Source: Pseudomonas asgharzadehiana
Lineage (GTDB): Bacteria > Pseudomonadota > Gammaproteobacteria > Pseudomonadales > Pseudomonadaceae
NCBI RefSeq assembly: GCF_019139815.1
Contig: NZ_CP077079.1
Span: 1,364,001-1,428,000 of the forward strand
DNA length: 64,000 bases
Reading direction: 5' to 3'
Shown: positions 26,910 to 34,309 of the stretch, piece after piece
How positions within the stretch are numbered: the stretch's first letter is position 1
How the letters are laid out: each line of letters begins with the position of its first letter
Position numbers and translations under genes: made by a program
Notes under the pieces: generated by a model
Seen by the model: only the letters and a program-made list of their open reading frames with translations
What the model was told of the DNA's origin: nothing
Database searches by the model: none

Positions 26910-27323
26910 ATGCCCACGACTATCCGCATCGCCGCCGCGCTCCTGATCAATGCCGACGGCCAGACCCTGCTGGTGCGCAAGCGCGGCACTCAGGCGTTTA
27001 TGCAACCGGGCGGCAAGATCGACGCCGGCGAACAACCCGCGCAAGCCTTGGCGCGTGAATTGCACGAAGAACTGAACCTGCACATCGACCCGGAACACGC
27101 CCTTTACCTCGGGCAGTTCTCGGCGCCGGCGGCCAACGAGCCGGGTTGCACCGTACACGCTGAAATGTTCCAGGTTCAGGTCGACGGGGCGCTGAGCCCG
27201 GCTGCCGAGATCGAAGAAGTCTGCTGGATCGACCCGGCGGGCGACGGCGGCCTGCACCTGGCGCCACTGACGCGGGACCTGATCCTGCCGTTCTATCGCG
27301 CCTCACTGGCTACGCCGGCCTGA
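26910..27323 (+). CDS. Nudix hydrolase
   Basis: A 137-residue protein with a clear Nudix box: GGKIDAGEQPAQALARELHE followed by ELNL, matching GX5EX7REUXEEXGU except near the end. LLINADGQTLLVRKRGT precedes it. Nudix enzymes hydrolyse nucleoside diphosphates linked to another group (oxidised dNTPs, ADP-ribose, NADH and so on); the substrate here is not deducible. It lies 40 bp after the REC/HD gene and overlaps the following GNAT gene by 1 nt (TGATG), so the two are probably translated together. Confidence 0.9.
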   Translation: MPTTIRIAAALLINADGQTLLVRKRGTQAFMQPGGKIDAGEQPAQALARELHEELNLHIDPEHALYLGQFSAPAANEPGCTVHAEMFQVQVDGALSPAAEIEEVCWIDPAGDGGLHLAPLTRDLILPFYRASLATPA

Positions 27324-27829
27324 TGCTCATACGCGCGCTGGTGGCCAGTGATGCCCAGGCTTATCGGGCATTGATGCTTGAGGCGTATGGGGTTTATCCC
27401 CAAGCGTTCACCTCCAGCGTGGCCGAGCGCGCGTCGATGCCGTTGAGCTGGTGGGAAAAACGCCTGGACAACCCGCTGGACCGGCTGTTCGGCGCGTTTG
27501 CGGATGACCGGCTGGCGGGCATCGTCGGCCTGGCCTTCGAACCCCGGGAAAAGGCCCGGCACAAGGTGACGTTGTTCGGTATGTACGTGAACGCGGCCTA
27601 TCAGCGCCACGGCCTGGGCCGTCGGTTGGTGGAGGCGGCGCTGGGTGAGGCGCGCCAACGGGCGGGCCTCAAGGTGATTCAACTGACCGTCACCGCCGGC
27701 AACGATGCCGCGTTTGCGCTCTATCAACGGTGCGGTTTTATCCAGTACGGCCTGGAGCCGTTGGCCGTGCGGGTGGGCCTTGAGTACTTCGACAAGATCC
27801 ACATGTGGCGCGAACTCCAACCCGATTGA
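27323..27829 (+). CDS. GNAT-family N-acetyltransferase
   Basis: A 168-residue GNAT-fold protein. The acetyl-CoA binding loop is in MYVNAAYQRHGLGRRLVEAA, followed by VIQLTVTAGNDAAFALYQRC and GFIQYGLEP. The acceptor is unknown. The ATG is coupled to the Nudix stop codon. It is convergent with metR, whose end lies 17 bp away. Confidence 0.88.
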   Translation: MLIRALVASDAQAYRALMLEAYGVYPQAFTSSVAERASMPLSWWEKRLDNPLDRLFGAFADDRLAGIVGLAFEPREKARHKVTLFGMYVNAAYQRHGLGRRLVEAALGEARQRAGLKVIQLTVTAGNDAAFALYQRCGFIQYGLEPLAVRVGLEYFDKIHMWRELQPD

Positions 27830-27846
27830 TTCAGACAGCGGGTTAA

Positions 27847-28764
27847 TCAGCGCACCGCGCTCACCCCATCCAAGGTCGAAAACGACGTGTCCTTGGCCGT
27901 CAGCAAAAAGTCGCGCATGTAGGGCGCGTCCAGCATGTCCGCACGGATCCCCGCATATAACGTCGCAAACAGGCCTTTTTCGCCCAGGCGCTTGGCCTTC
28001 ACGTAGCCGCGCGAGCTGTATTCATGCAGCGCCCAATGGGGCATGCCGCACACGCCACGGCCGCTGGCCACCAGTTGCATCATCATTACCGTCAGCTCCG
28101 ACGTGCGCACCTGAGCCGGTTCCACGTCGGCCGGTTCCAGGAAACGGGTGAAGATGTCCAGGCGGTCACGTTCCACCGGGTAGGTGATCAGCGTTTCGGT
28201 GAGCAGGTCTTCGGGCACGATATACGCCTTGGTCGCCAGCGCGTGCTGGTTGGCCACGGCCAGCATGGCTTCGTAGGTAAACAGCGGCACATAGGTGATG
28301 CCCGGCAGTTCCAGCGGGTCGGAGGTCACCACCAGGTCCAGGTCGCCGCGGGCCAAGGCCGGCAATGGCGCAAAGGCAAAACCGGAGGCCAGGTCCAGCT
28401 CGACTTCGGGCCAGGCATCGCGGAACTGGTCGATGGTCGGCATCAGCCACTGAAAGCAACTGTGGCATTCGATGGCCATGTGCAACCGCCCGGCCGTGCC
28501 GCCGGCCAATCGCGCGATATCGCGCTCGGCGCCGCGCAGCAAGGGCAGGGTCGCGTCGGCCAGTTGCAGCAGGCGCAGACCGGCGCTGGTGAAGCGCAGC
28601 GGCTTGGTCTTGCGCACGAACAACGGCATGCCCAGGCGCTCTTCCAGCTCCTTGAACTGGTGGGACAATGCCGATTGCGTCAGGTGCAGGCGCTCGGCGG
28701 CTTCCACCAGGCTGTCGGCTTCGCGCAGGGCGTGCAGGGTCTTGAGGTGACGGATCTCGAGCAC
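27847..28764 (-). CDS. metR: LysR-type regulator MetR
   Basis: A 305-residue LysR-family protein. The N-terminal helix-turn-helix (HLKTLHALREADSLVEAAER, LTQSALSHQFKELEERLG) and LFVRKTKPLRFTSAG are very close to MetR. The effector domain contains the MetR-like IECHSCFQWLMP and GDLDLVVTSDP. MetR activates methionine-synthesis genes such as metE and responds to homocysteine. No metE is in this window. It is divergent from an alpha/beta-hydrolase gene whose upstream region has a perfect MetR-type palindrome, suggesting direct control of that neighbour. Confidence 0.92.
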   Translation of the reverse strand: MLEIRHLKTLHALREADSLVEAAERLHLTQSALSHQFKELEERLGMPLFVRKTKPLRFTSAGLRLLQLADATLPLLRGAERDIARLAGGTAGRLHMAIECHSCFQWLMPTIDQFRDAWPEVELDLASGFAFAPLPALARGDLDLVVTSDPLELPGITYVPLFTYEAMLAVANQHALATKAYIVPEDLLTETLITYPVERDRLDIFTRFLEPADVEPAQVRTSELTVMMMQLVASGRGVCGMPHWALHEYSSRGYVKAKRLGEKGLFATLYAGIRADMLDAPYMRDFLLTAKDTSFSTLDGVSAVR

Positions 28765-28890
28765 AGGCTCTCCATGAAGACAATTTGTGATGAAAACGAA
28801 TAGCGTGAGTTTGTCTCATGTTGCAAAGCGTGTCGACCATGACCACTGGGCACACTTCATCAAACTGTCATCGAACTGTGGCAGCGCGCT

Positions 28891-28903
28891 TGAACAAAGT
28901 TCA
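28891..28903. promoter_or_regulatory. Perfect MetR-type operator
   Basis: TGAACAAAGTTCA fits the MetR consensus TGAA-N5-TTCA exactly. It lies in the metR/hydrolase divergent region, 44 bp before the preferred start of the hydrolase. Confidence 0.6.
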
Positions 28904-28946
28904 TCAGACTCGCGCTCTACTGGGGTTCTGCGTTTCGGTGTTTTTC

Positions 28947-29966
28947 ATGCGTGTGTTGCTTTTATTGGCCGCCTTCCTGTTCGGCCTGCCGTCTTTTGCG
29001 GCGTCTCGATGTGATGTCAATGTCCCGACCCAAACGGTTGATCTGGAAACGGTGAGCATCGCCTACCAGAGTATCGGCCGTGCGTCCGACCCGGCCTTGC
29101 TGCTGGTGATGGGCCTGGGCGGGCAATTGATCCACTGGCCGGATGAAGTGGTCGTCGCCCTGTGCCAGCAGGGCTTTCGGGTGATCCGCTATGACAACCG
29201 CGATGTGGGCCTGTCCACTTGGCGCCAGCCGCCGGCCACTGCCAATCTCACGTTCGAAGTGCTGCGCTACAAACTCGGCCTGCCGGTGGCGGCGCCTTAC
29301 ACGCTGACCGATATGGCCGATGACGCCCTGGGGTTGATGGATGCGCTGCAGATTCGGCAGTTCCACGTGCTGGGCGCGAGCATGGGCGGCATGATCGCCC
29401 AGCATCTTGCGGCCATGGCGCCGCAGCGGGTGGAGAGCCTCACGCTGGTCATGACCAGCTCCGGCGCCGAAGGCTTGCCGGCACCGAGTGCGGCGCTGGT
29501 ACAGCTACTGTCACGGCGTGGCGCGCCCAACCGTGAAGTGGCCCTGGAGCAACAGGCCGATTTGCTTGCCGCACTCGGCAGCCCGACGGTAAAGGACGAC
29601 CGCCAGGCGTTGCTGCACCAGGCGGCGCTGTCCTACGACCGCGCCTTCAACCCGGACGGTGTGAAGCGCCAAATCATGGCGATCCTCGCCGAACCCAGCC
29701 GCGTGCCGCTGCTCAACCAACTGCGCGTGCCGACCCTGGTGGTGCACGGCACCGCCGACCCGTTGTTGCCGGTGATGCACGGCGTGCACCTGGCCGCGCA
29801 TATCCAGGGCAGCCAGCTGAAGCTGATTCCCGGCATGGCCCATCGTTTCCAGGAAGCGTTCAAGGCGCCGCTGCTGACGGCGGTGTTGCCGTACCTGCAA
29901 GCCCATCGTGAAGATGCGGCGCACTGGGCGCAGATTGAACCGGTGGCGCCTGCGAAGCTGTTGTGA
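28947..29966 (+). CDS. Exported alpha/beta hydrolase
   Basis: From the ATG at 28947 the protein has 339 residues and opens with a signal peptide ([19 protein letters not shown]). The frame is open further upstream (ATG at 28818), but those residues are not protein-like and would run through the MetR-type box. The hydrolase core shows [25 protein letters not shown], the nucleophile elbow [10 protein letters not shown], an Asp in [10 protein letters not shown] and a His in [10 protein letters not shown]. It should be a periplasmic esterase/lipase-type enzyme of unknown substrate. The ribosome-binding site is weak. Divergent MetR suggests regulation by sulfur or methionine status. Confidence 0.8.
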   Translation: MRVLLLLAAFLFGLPSFAASRCDVNVPTQTVDLETVSIAYQSIGRASDPALLLVMGLGGQLIHWPDEVVVALCQQGFRVIRYDNRDVGLSTWRQPPATANLTFEVLRYKLGLPVAAPYTLTDMADDALGLMDALQIRQFHVLGASMGGMIAQHLAAMAPQRVESLTLVMTSSGAEGLPAPSAALVQLLSRRGAPNREVALEQQADLLAALGSPTVKDDRQALLHQAALSYDRAFNPDGVKRQIMAILAEPSRVPLLNQLRVPTLVVHGTADPLLPVMHGVHLAAHIQGSQLKLIPGMAHRFQEAFKAPLLTAVLPYLQAHREDAAHWAQIEPVAPAKLL

Positions 29967-30019
29967 GGTGGTGTATGGTGCAACCTTTGCGGCACATTTT
30001 GCCTACGAGGTTGCCTGTC

Positions 30020-30673
30020 ATGAGTACTCCCCTGAAAATCGATTTCGTCAGCGACGTGTCCTGCCCCTGGTGCATCATCGGCCTGCGCGGGCTGACCGAA
30101 GCCCTCGACCAGTTGGGCGCCGAGGTGCAGGCCGAGATTCATTTCCAGCCGTTCGAACTGAACCCGAATATGCCCGCCATCGGTCAGAACATCGTTGAGC
30201 ACATCACCGAAAAATACGGCTCCAGCGCCGAAGAATCCCAGGCCAACCGCGCGCGCATCCGCGACATGGGCGCCGCGCTGGGCTTCGCGTTCCGCACCGA
30301 TGGCCAGAGCCGCATCTACAACACCTTCGACGCGCACCGCCTGCTGCATTGGGCCGGGTTGGAAGGCTTGCAGTACAACCTCAAGGAGGCGCTGTTCAAG
30401 GCCTACTTCAGCGATGGCCAGAACCCGTCCGACCACGCCACCCTGGCGATCATCGCTGAAAGCGTCGGCCTGGACATCCAGCGCGCCGCCGCGATCCTGG
30501 CCTCGGATGAATACGCTGCCGAGGTACGCGAGCAGGAGCAGCTGTGGATCTCCCGTGGCGTGAGCTCGGTGCCGACCATTGTGTTCAACGACCAATACGC
30601 GGTGAGCGGCGGCCAGCCGGCTGAAGCGTTCGTGGGCGCGATTCGCCAGATCATCAATGAAGCAAAATCCTGA
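30020..30673 (+). CDS. DsbA-family thiol oxidoreductase (FrnE-like)
   Basis: A 217-residue protein starting MSTPLKIDFVSDVSCPWC. The CPWC active site sits at the end of the first strand, with the FrnE-type continuation IHFQPFELNPNMP and the cis-proline segment RGVSSVPTIVFNDQYAVSGG. No signal peptide is present, so it acts in the cytoplasm, like other FrnE-type proteins. These exchange thiols or disulfides and are linked to oxidative stress. The ATG at 30020 is preceded by ACGAGG. It lies 53 bp after the hydrolase, and its stop codon touches a REP palindrome. Confidence 0.88.
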   Translation: MSTPLKIDFVSDVSCPWCIIGLRGLTEALDQLGAEVQAEIHFQPFELNPNMPAIGQNIVEHITEKYGSSAEESQANRARIRDMGAALGFAFRTDGQSRIYNTFDAHRLLHWAGLEGLQYNLKEALFKAYFSDGQNPSDHATLAIIAESVGLDIQRAAAILASDEYAAEVREQEQLWISRGVSSVPTIVFNDQYAVSGGQPAEAFVGAIRQIINEAKS

Positions 30674-30704
30674 ATGTGGGAGGGGGCAAGCCCCCTCCCA
30701 CATT
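30673..30704. repeat. REP-type palindrome, single unit
   Basis: AATGTGGGAGGGGGC and its exact complement flank AA, a perfect 15-bp stem. It starts within the stop codon of the DsbA-family gene and is followed by a T-rich stretch, so it may also serve as the transcript end. Confidence 0.88.
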
Positions 30705-30732
30705 TGTTTCTCACTGTCCTTGAGTTAAGCGC

Positions 30733-30748
30733 TGGCCCGCCCCTTGCA
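30733..30748 (+). promoter_or_regulatory. Sigma-54 promoter for ureohydrolase operon
   Basis: TGGCCCGCCCCTTGCA matches the -24/-12 consensus TGGCACG-N4-TTGCA with GG and GC exactly 10 nt apart; one of the conserved bases differs (A to C). Transcription would begin near 30759, about 23 nt before the start codon. Confidence 0.6.
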
Positions 30749-30781
30749 TTGACCCCCTAAAGCCATAGGGGAAACACTGCC

Positions 30782-31699
30782 TTGAACATTCTCGACCTCG
30801 ACCATAGCCTCACGGCCCAGGCGCCGATTGCCCGGCGTTTGGCCTGTGGCCGTGCCACCCGTATCGACCTGTTGGACCTGGGCCCCAAGCTGCGCCTGTG
30901 GTCCACCGAAAAAACCTGGAAACGCTTCGCCGAACGCCTGGCCGGACGGCCACGGCCCACGGATGCGCGGCCGGAAATCCTGTTTGTCGGCTCCGGCGAC
31001 TATCACCATCTCACGCCTGCGTTTCTTGCCGATCTCAAGGAACCCATCAGCCTGATCCACTTCGACAACCACCCCGACTGGGTGCGTTTTGCGCCCAAGC
31101 GTCACTGTGGTTCGTGGGTCAACCGCGCGCTGAAAATGCCGGCGATCAAACGCATCGTCACCCTGGGCCCGTGCAGCGATGACCTGCATAACCCGCAACT
31201 GCGCGGCGGCAACCTGGGCGCCCTCAAGCGTGGGCAGTTGCAGCTGTTTCCCTGGCAGCACCCGCCGTCGAAAGTGTGGGGCAGGGTGGGCGATGGCGCC
31301 GGTCACCAGCAGCAGGAAAACCATCTGCACTGGCGCAACCTGGCGCAGTTGGATTGGGCGGCCTTCCTCGAACAGATGATCAGCGGCCTGCCCACCGAGG
31401 CGATCTGGATCACCATCGACAAAGACGTCTTGGCCTGCGAAGACGCGGCCACCAACTGGGACCAGGGCGGCATGCGCCTGACGCATTTGCTGCAAGCGCT
31501 GCGGGCGTTGGCGGCGCGCAAGCGCATCATCGGCATCGACGTGTGCGGCGAGTTCGCCACGCCGGCGTTCAGCAATGCGTTCAAGCGCTGGGAGGCCAAG
31601 TCCGACCAGCCGCCGCAGCGTTGGACGCCTGAGGACCTGCAGCGCAATGCCGCGACCAATGAAGCCTTGATCGAGCTGTTTGAGGAGCTGTTCCCGTGA
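30782..31699 (+). CDS. Ureohydrolase (arginase/agmatinase-fold)-like enzyme
   Basis: A 305-residue protein with a TTG start preceded by AGGGGA. It has the landmarks of the arginase/agmatinase fold: FVGSGDYHHLTP where GGDHS is usual, HFDNHPDW for DAHxD, TIDKDVLA for the SxDxDxxDP strand, and IGIDVCGEFATPAF near the C-terminus. Several metal ligands (Asp, His) are kept in altered spacing. Classical members hydrolyse guanidino compounds to urea plus amine; the divergent motifs mean the substrate is not arginine by default. It is co-transcribed (4-bp overlap) with two small transporter genes, behind a sigma-54-type promoter, which suggests a nitrogen-compound role. Confidence 0.75.
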   Translation: MNILDLDHSLTAQAPIARRLACGRATRIDLLDLGPKLRLWSTEKTWKRFAERLAGRPRPTDARPEILFVGSGDYHHLTPAFLADLKEPISLIHFDNHPDWVRFAPKRHCGSWVNRALKMPAIKRIVTLGPCSDDLHNPQLRGGNLGALKRGQLQLFPWQHPPSKVWGRVGDGAGHQQQENHLHWRNLAQLDWAAFLEQMISGLPTEAIWITIDKDVLACEDAATNWDQGGMRLTHLLQALRALAARKRIIGIDVCGEFATPAFSNAFKRWEAKSDQPPQRWTPEDLQRNAATNEALIELFEELFP

Positions 31700-32076
31700 G
31701 CCTGACCGTGGTGTTGTTGGTAGCGTTTTCTATCGTGCTCGATGTGATCGGCCAGCTGTGTTTCAAACTCGGCCTGGACCGTTTGCCGGAGCTGGAAGGC
31801 GGCTTTCGCCTGAATGCGTTCTGGGGCCAGGTGTTCAATGCGCCGTTGCTATGGGCCGGGATCGGCGCCTACGTCATCGAGTTTTTCGTGTGGCTGGAAG
31901 CCTTGTCCCGTGCGCCGTTGAGCCTGTTGTTTCCGGCGGCGGCGCTGGCCTATTGCGGGGTGGTGCTGGTGGGCAAGGTGGTGCTGGGGGAAACCGTCAG
32001 CCGCCGGCGCTGGCTGGGCACGTTGGTGATCACCCTGGGGGTGATGCTGGTGGCCGTTGCCGGGAGCCAGGCATGA
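31696..32076 (+). CDS. Small DMT/SMR-type membrane transporter, subunit 1
   Basis: A 126-residue protein with four hydrophobic segments. DVIGQLCFKLGLD near the N-terminus, VIEFFVWLEALSRAPLSLLF in the middle and GETVSRRRWLGTLVITLGV near the end fit the EamA/SMR superfamily (ArnE/ArnF- and MdtIJ-like). Such short proteins function as antiparallel or paired dimers. It overlaps both the enzyme gene before it and the second transporter gene after it by 4 bp. Substrate unknown; a heterodimer with the next protein is likely. Confidence 0.8.
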   Translation: MSLTVVLLVAFSIVLDVIGQLCFKLGLDRLPELEGGFRLNAFWGQVFNAPLLWAGIGAYVIEFFVWLEALSRAPLSLLFPAAALAYCGVVLVGKVVLGETVSRRRWLGTLVITLGVMLVAVAGSQA

Positions 32077-32465
32077 CGACGCAGACGTGGTTGCATGGGC
32101 GGTTCGGCACGATTGTGCTGTGGGCCTTGTTGATCTGCACCGAGAGCGCCGGGCAGTTGTTTACCAAGCTCGCCGGTGACCAGTTGGGGCAGATGGATTT
32201 CAATTGGCAGTGGCTGGCCGACGTGGCGCGTAACCCGGGGATACTGGCGGCGATTGCCTGTTACATCGGCGCGTTTTTCGTGTGGATGCTGATCCTGCGG
32301 CGCAGCAGCCTGTCGCTGGCGTTCCCGCTGAGTTCGCTGGTGTTTGTGGTGGTGTTGCTCGGGTCGTGGCTGGGGCTGGGCGAACATATCAGCGCGCTGC
32401 ACTGGGTGGGCGTGGCGGTGATTATCGGCGGGATTGCGCTGTTGGCCGAGGGCGAAGAGAACTGA
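32073..32465 (+). CDS. Small DMT/SMR-type membrane transporter, subunit 2
   Basis: A 130-residue protein with four hydrophobic segments: TESAGQLFTKLAGDQLGQMD, AIACYIGAFFVWMLILRRSS, LSLAFPLSSLVFVVVLLGSW and LHWVGVAVIIGGIALLA. It is homologous in layout to the preceding protein, and the 4-bp ATGA overlap supports equal co-expression as a two-subunit transporter. Paired small transporters export polyamines (MdtIJ) or move lipid-linked sugars (ArnEF). The ureohydrolase neighbour favours a guanidino or amine compound, but this is inference. A REP pair follows. Confidence 0.8.
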   Translation: MTTQTWLHGRFGTIVLWALLICTESAGQLFTKLAGDQLGQMDFNWQWLADVARNPGILAAIACYIGAFFVWMLILRRSSLSLAFPLSSLVFVVVLLGSWLGLGEHISALHWVGVAVIIGGIALLAEGEEN

Positions 32466-32488
32466 AATAGTGCTATGAGATGGGGGCG

Positions 32489-32580
32489 AATGTGGGAGGG
32501 GGCTTGCTCCCGATAGCAGTGGTTCAGCCGATACATGCATGACTGATACACAGCTATCGGGAGCAAGCCCCTCCCACATT
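32489..32580. repeat. Inverted REP pair (REPIN/BIME)
   Basis: AATGTGGGAGGGGGCTTGCT...CGATAGC opens the element. Its near-complement GCTATCGGGAGCAAGCCCC...CACATT closes it about 40 bp later. It fills the space between the convergent transporter and porin-like genes. Confidence 0.9.
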
Positions 32581-32612
32581 TTGTACCTTTGTATCTCCAG
32601 ACCTCAGGTGAA

Positions 32613-33368
32613 TCATTCGAAGGTATAGCTGATCGCCGTCTGCACTTGCCCCTGATTCACTTCACCGGTCTGGCGCACGATGCTGCTGTCCGCCGCCGAA
32701 CCCACCAGGTGTACCCAGCTGGCGCTGGTCAGCAGCGACCAGTTGGGCGTCAGCGGAAACTGGAAACTCTGGCTCAGGGTCACGTTCTGGAAACCGCCGC
32801 TGGCGTTGTAGGCCTTGAAACCCGTGGCCGCCGCTTCGTTATCATCCACCCCGAAAAACGTTTGGGTCTGGCGCGCATCGGCGAAGTGCGCTACCAGGCC
32901 GCTGCTGCCGATGACCCCGCCGCCCAGCGGGTAACCCAACTCGCCACCGACCTTGCCCAGCGCGCCGCTCTGCGCGTGGCCACCGCCGACCGCCTGGCCC
33001 AACCGCGCATAAACGCGCCAGAAGTCAGCCGGCGCGTATTGGATGAAACCTCCGACCTCCGCCATGTCCGACACATTGCGCAGCCCCTGCAATGAGCCGT
33101 TGGTGGTGCGCCCCTGCAAGTAATTGATATACGGGCCGGCGGTCAGCCCGTGGCTGTTCAAGGCGCTCCAGGTCAGGCCGTCATCGGTGCCCAGGCTGAC
33201 ATTGCCCCAGTCCAGGTCGAGATAGGGCACGGGCCGGGTTTCGTAGCGGCTGCCGGTGGGGTCGTGGGGTTGATAGCTGACGCCTGCGCCGACGTCACCG
33301 GTGATGCCTTGGGCCTGCGCGGTGAGGCTCAATAAGCCGGCCAGTGCAGCGCATGTGATCCGCAACAT
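32613..33368 (-). CDS. MipA/OmpV-family outer-membrane protein
   Basis: A 251-residue protein with a signal peptide (LRITCAALAGLLSLTAQAQG) and alternating beta-strand sequence ending in a terminal aromatic (QVQTAISYTFE), as expected of an outer-membrane barrel. The content (GDVGAGVSYQPHDPTGSRYE, GLTAGPYINYLQGR) fits MipA/OmpV proteins, which have been linked to peptidoglycan scaffolding or antibiotic and osmotic response. The ATG at 33368 is preferred over the GTG at 33374 because AAGGA lies 9 nt away. It is divergent from the sigma-54 operon and shares the 227-bp region holding a strong palindrome, so it might be co-regulated. Confidence 0.85.
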   Translation of the reverse strand: MLRITCAALAGLLSLTAQAQGITGDVGAGVSYQPHDPTGSRYETRPVPYLDLDWGNVSLGTDDGLTWSALNSHGLTAGPYINYLQGRTTNGSLQGLRNVSDMAEVGGFIQYAPADFWRVYARLGQAVGGGHAQSGALGKVGGELGYPLGGGVIGSSGLVAHFADARQTQTFFGVDDNEAAATGFKAYNASGGFQNVTLSQSFQFPLTPNWSLLTSASWVHLVGSAADSSIVRQTGEVNQGQVQTAISYTFE

Positions 33369-33441
33369 GGTCACAGTTCCTTAGGTGAGTACACGCGCAT
33401 GAACGCGCAAACCCGCGCGCCTGTGCAAGCACTCATCTTGT

Positions 33442-33471
33442 TTGTAGCAAGCTACAAAAATTGTAGCTTGC
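33442..33471. promoter_or_regulatory. Palindromic enhancer-like element of sigma-54 operon
   Basis: GCAAGCTACAA and TTGTAGCTTGC are perfect complements around AAA (33447-33471). An overlapping palindrome TTGTAGC-AA-GCTACAA covers 33442-33457, so three TTGTAGC-type half-sites lie in 30 bp. It is centred about 100 bp upstream of the predicted sigma-54 start, where NtrC-family activators bind. The activator encoded at the operon's end is the obvious candidate. Confidence 0.5.
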
Positions 33472-33531
33472 ACGACACAAATCCCCCGCGCGCACCGCGC
33501 AAAGCCCCGGCCCCGCTGGGATATGGCCAAT

Positions 33532-33547
33532 TGGCACAATCCCTGCT
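33532..33547 (+). promoter_or_regulatory. Sigma-54 promoter of six-gene operon
   Basis: TGGCACAATCCCTGCT has TGGCAC followed by TGC with GG and GC exactly 10 nt apart. The predicted start near 33558 leaves a 38-nt leader before the first gene. Confidence 0.65.
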
Positions 33548-33595
33548 CTAGCCCTGGTGCAAGCGCAGACAGCGCACTCCATCAAGGTAACCGCA

Positions 33596-34309
33596 ATGAT
33601 CGACTGGCATATCGTGTGCGACTTCGACGGGACCATCACCCCCTCCGACGTCATCGACAACGTCCTCCAACGCTTCGCCGGCCCCGAATGGGAAACCATC
33701 GAACAGCAATGGCTGGATGGGCACATCGGTTCACGCGAATGCCTGAGCCGCCAACTGGCGCTGATCAAGGCCACGCCCGCCGAGTTACTGGCCTATTTCG
33801 ACAGCGTCGAGATCGACCCGGACTTTCCGGACTTCGTCGATCACGTGATCGGCCTGGGCGCGTCCCTCGAAGTGGTCAGCGATGGCATCGAGCAAGGCAT
33901 CGCGCGGATTCTGTCGCGCAACTACGTGACCCTGCTGCCGATCCTCGCCAACCGCCTGCGCCAGGTTGATCAGAACAGCTGGCGCATCGACTTCCCCTAT
34001 TCGAGCGATGCCTGCCGCGCGGCGTCGGGCAACTGCAAATGCAAGTCCACGCCGCGCAACAAACGCGTGCTGGTGATCGGCGACGGCAAGTCCGACATGT
34101 GCGTGGCCTCCACCGCCGACTTTGTGTTCGCCAAGGGCAGCCTCGCCGAGTACTGCATCGCCAACCGTATTCCCCATGCGCGCTTCGATTGCTTCGCCCA
34201 ACTGCCTGCGCTGCTCGCGCAGCTGCCGCAAAGCGTCGCCGCCAATGCCACCGCCTTTACGACGGCTGACCTCTTTATTGAAAATCAGGAACTCTTGCAC
34301 CATGTCTGA
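33596..34309 (+). CDS. MtnX-like HAD-IB phosphatase
   Basis: A 237-residue HAD phosphatase. Motif I is CDFDGTITPSD (Asp9 and Asp11), motif II lies in LEVVSDGIEQG, and motif IV is VIGDGKSDMCVA. A Cys-rich insert (SGNCKCKS) is present. MtnX-like enzymes dephosphorylate small phospho-compounds, such as a methionine-salvage intermediate. No other methionine-salvage gene is nearby, so the substrate is probably different and tied to the following aminotransferase. The start MIDWHIV is preceded by AAGGT. It is the first gene of a six-gene operon and overlaps the next gene by 8 bp. Confidence 0.85.
   Translation: MIDWHIVCDFDGTITPSDVIDNVLQRFAGPEWETIEQQWLDGHIGSRECLSRQLALIKATPAELLAYFDSVEIDPDFPDFVDHVIGLGASLEVVSDGIEQGIARILSRNYVTLLPILANRLRQVDQNSWRIDFPYSSDACRAASGNCKCKSTPRNKRVLVIGDGKSDMCVASTADFVFAKGSLAEYCIANRIPHARFDCFAQLPALLAQLPQSVAANATAFTTADLFIENQELLHHV

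Noticed and set aside
28818..28946. Upstream ATG for the exported hydrolase
   Set aside because: It would add 43 residues before a good signal peptide and would run through the MetR-type box. The later ATG at 28947 is more likely.
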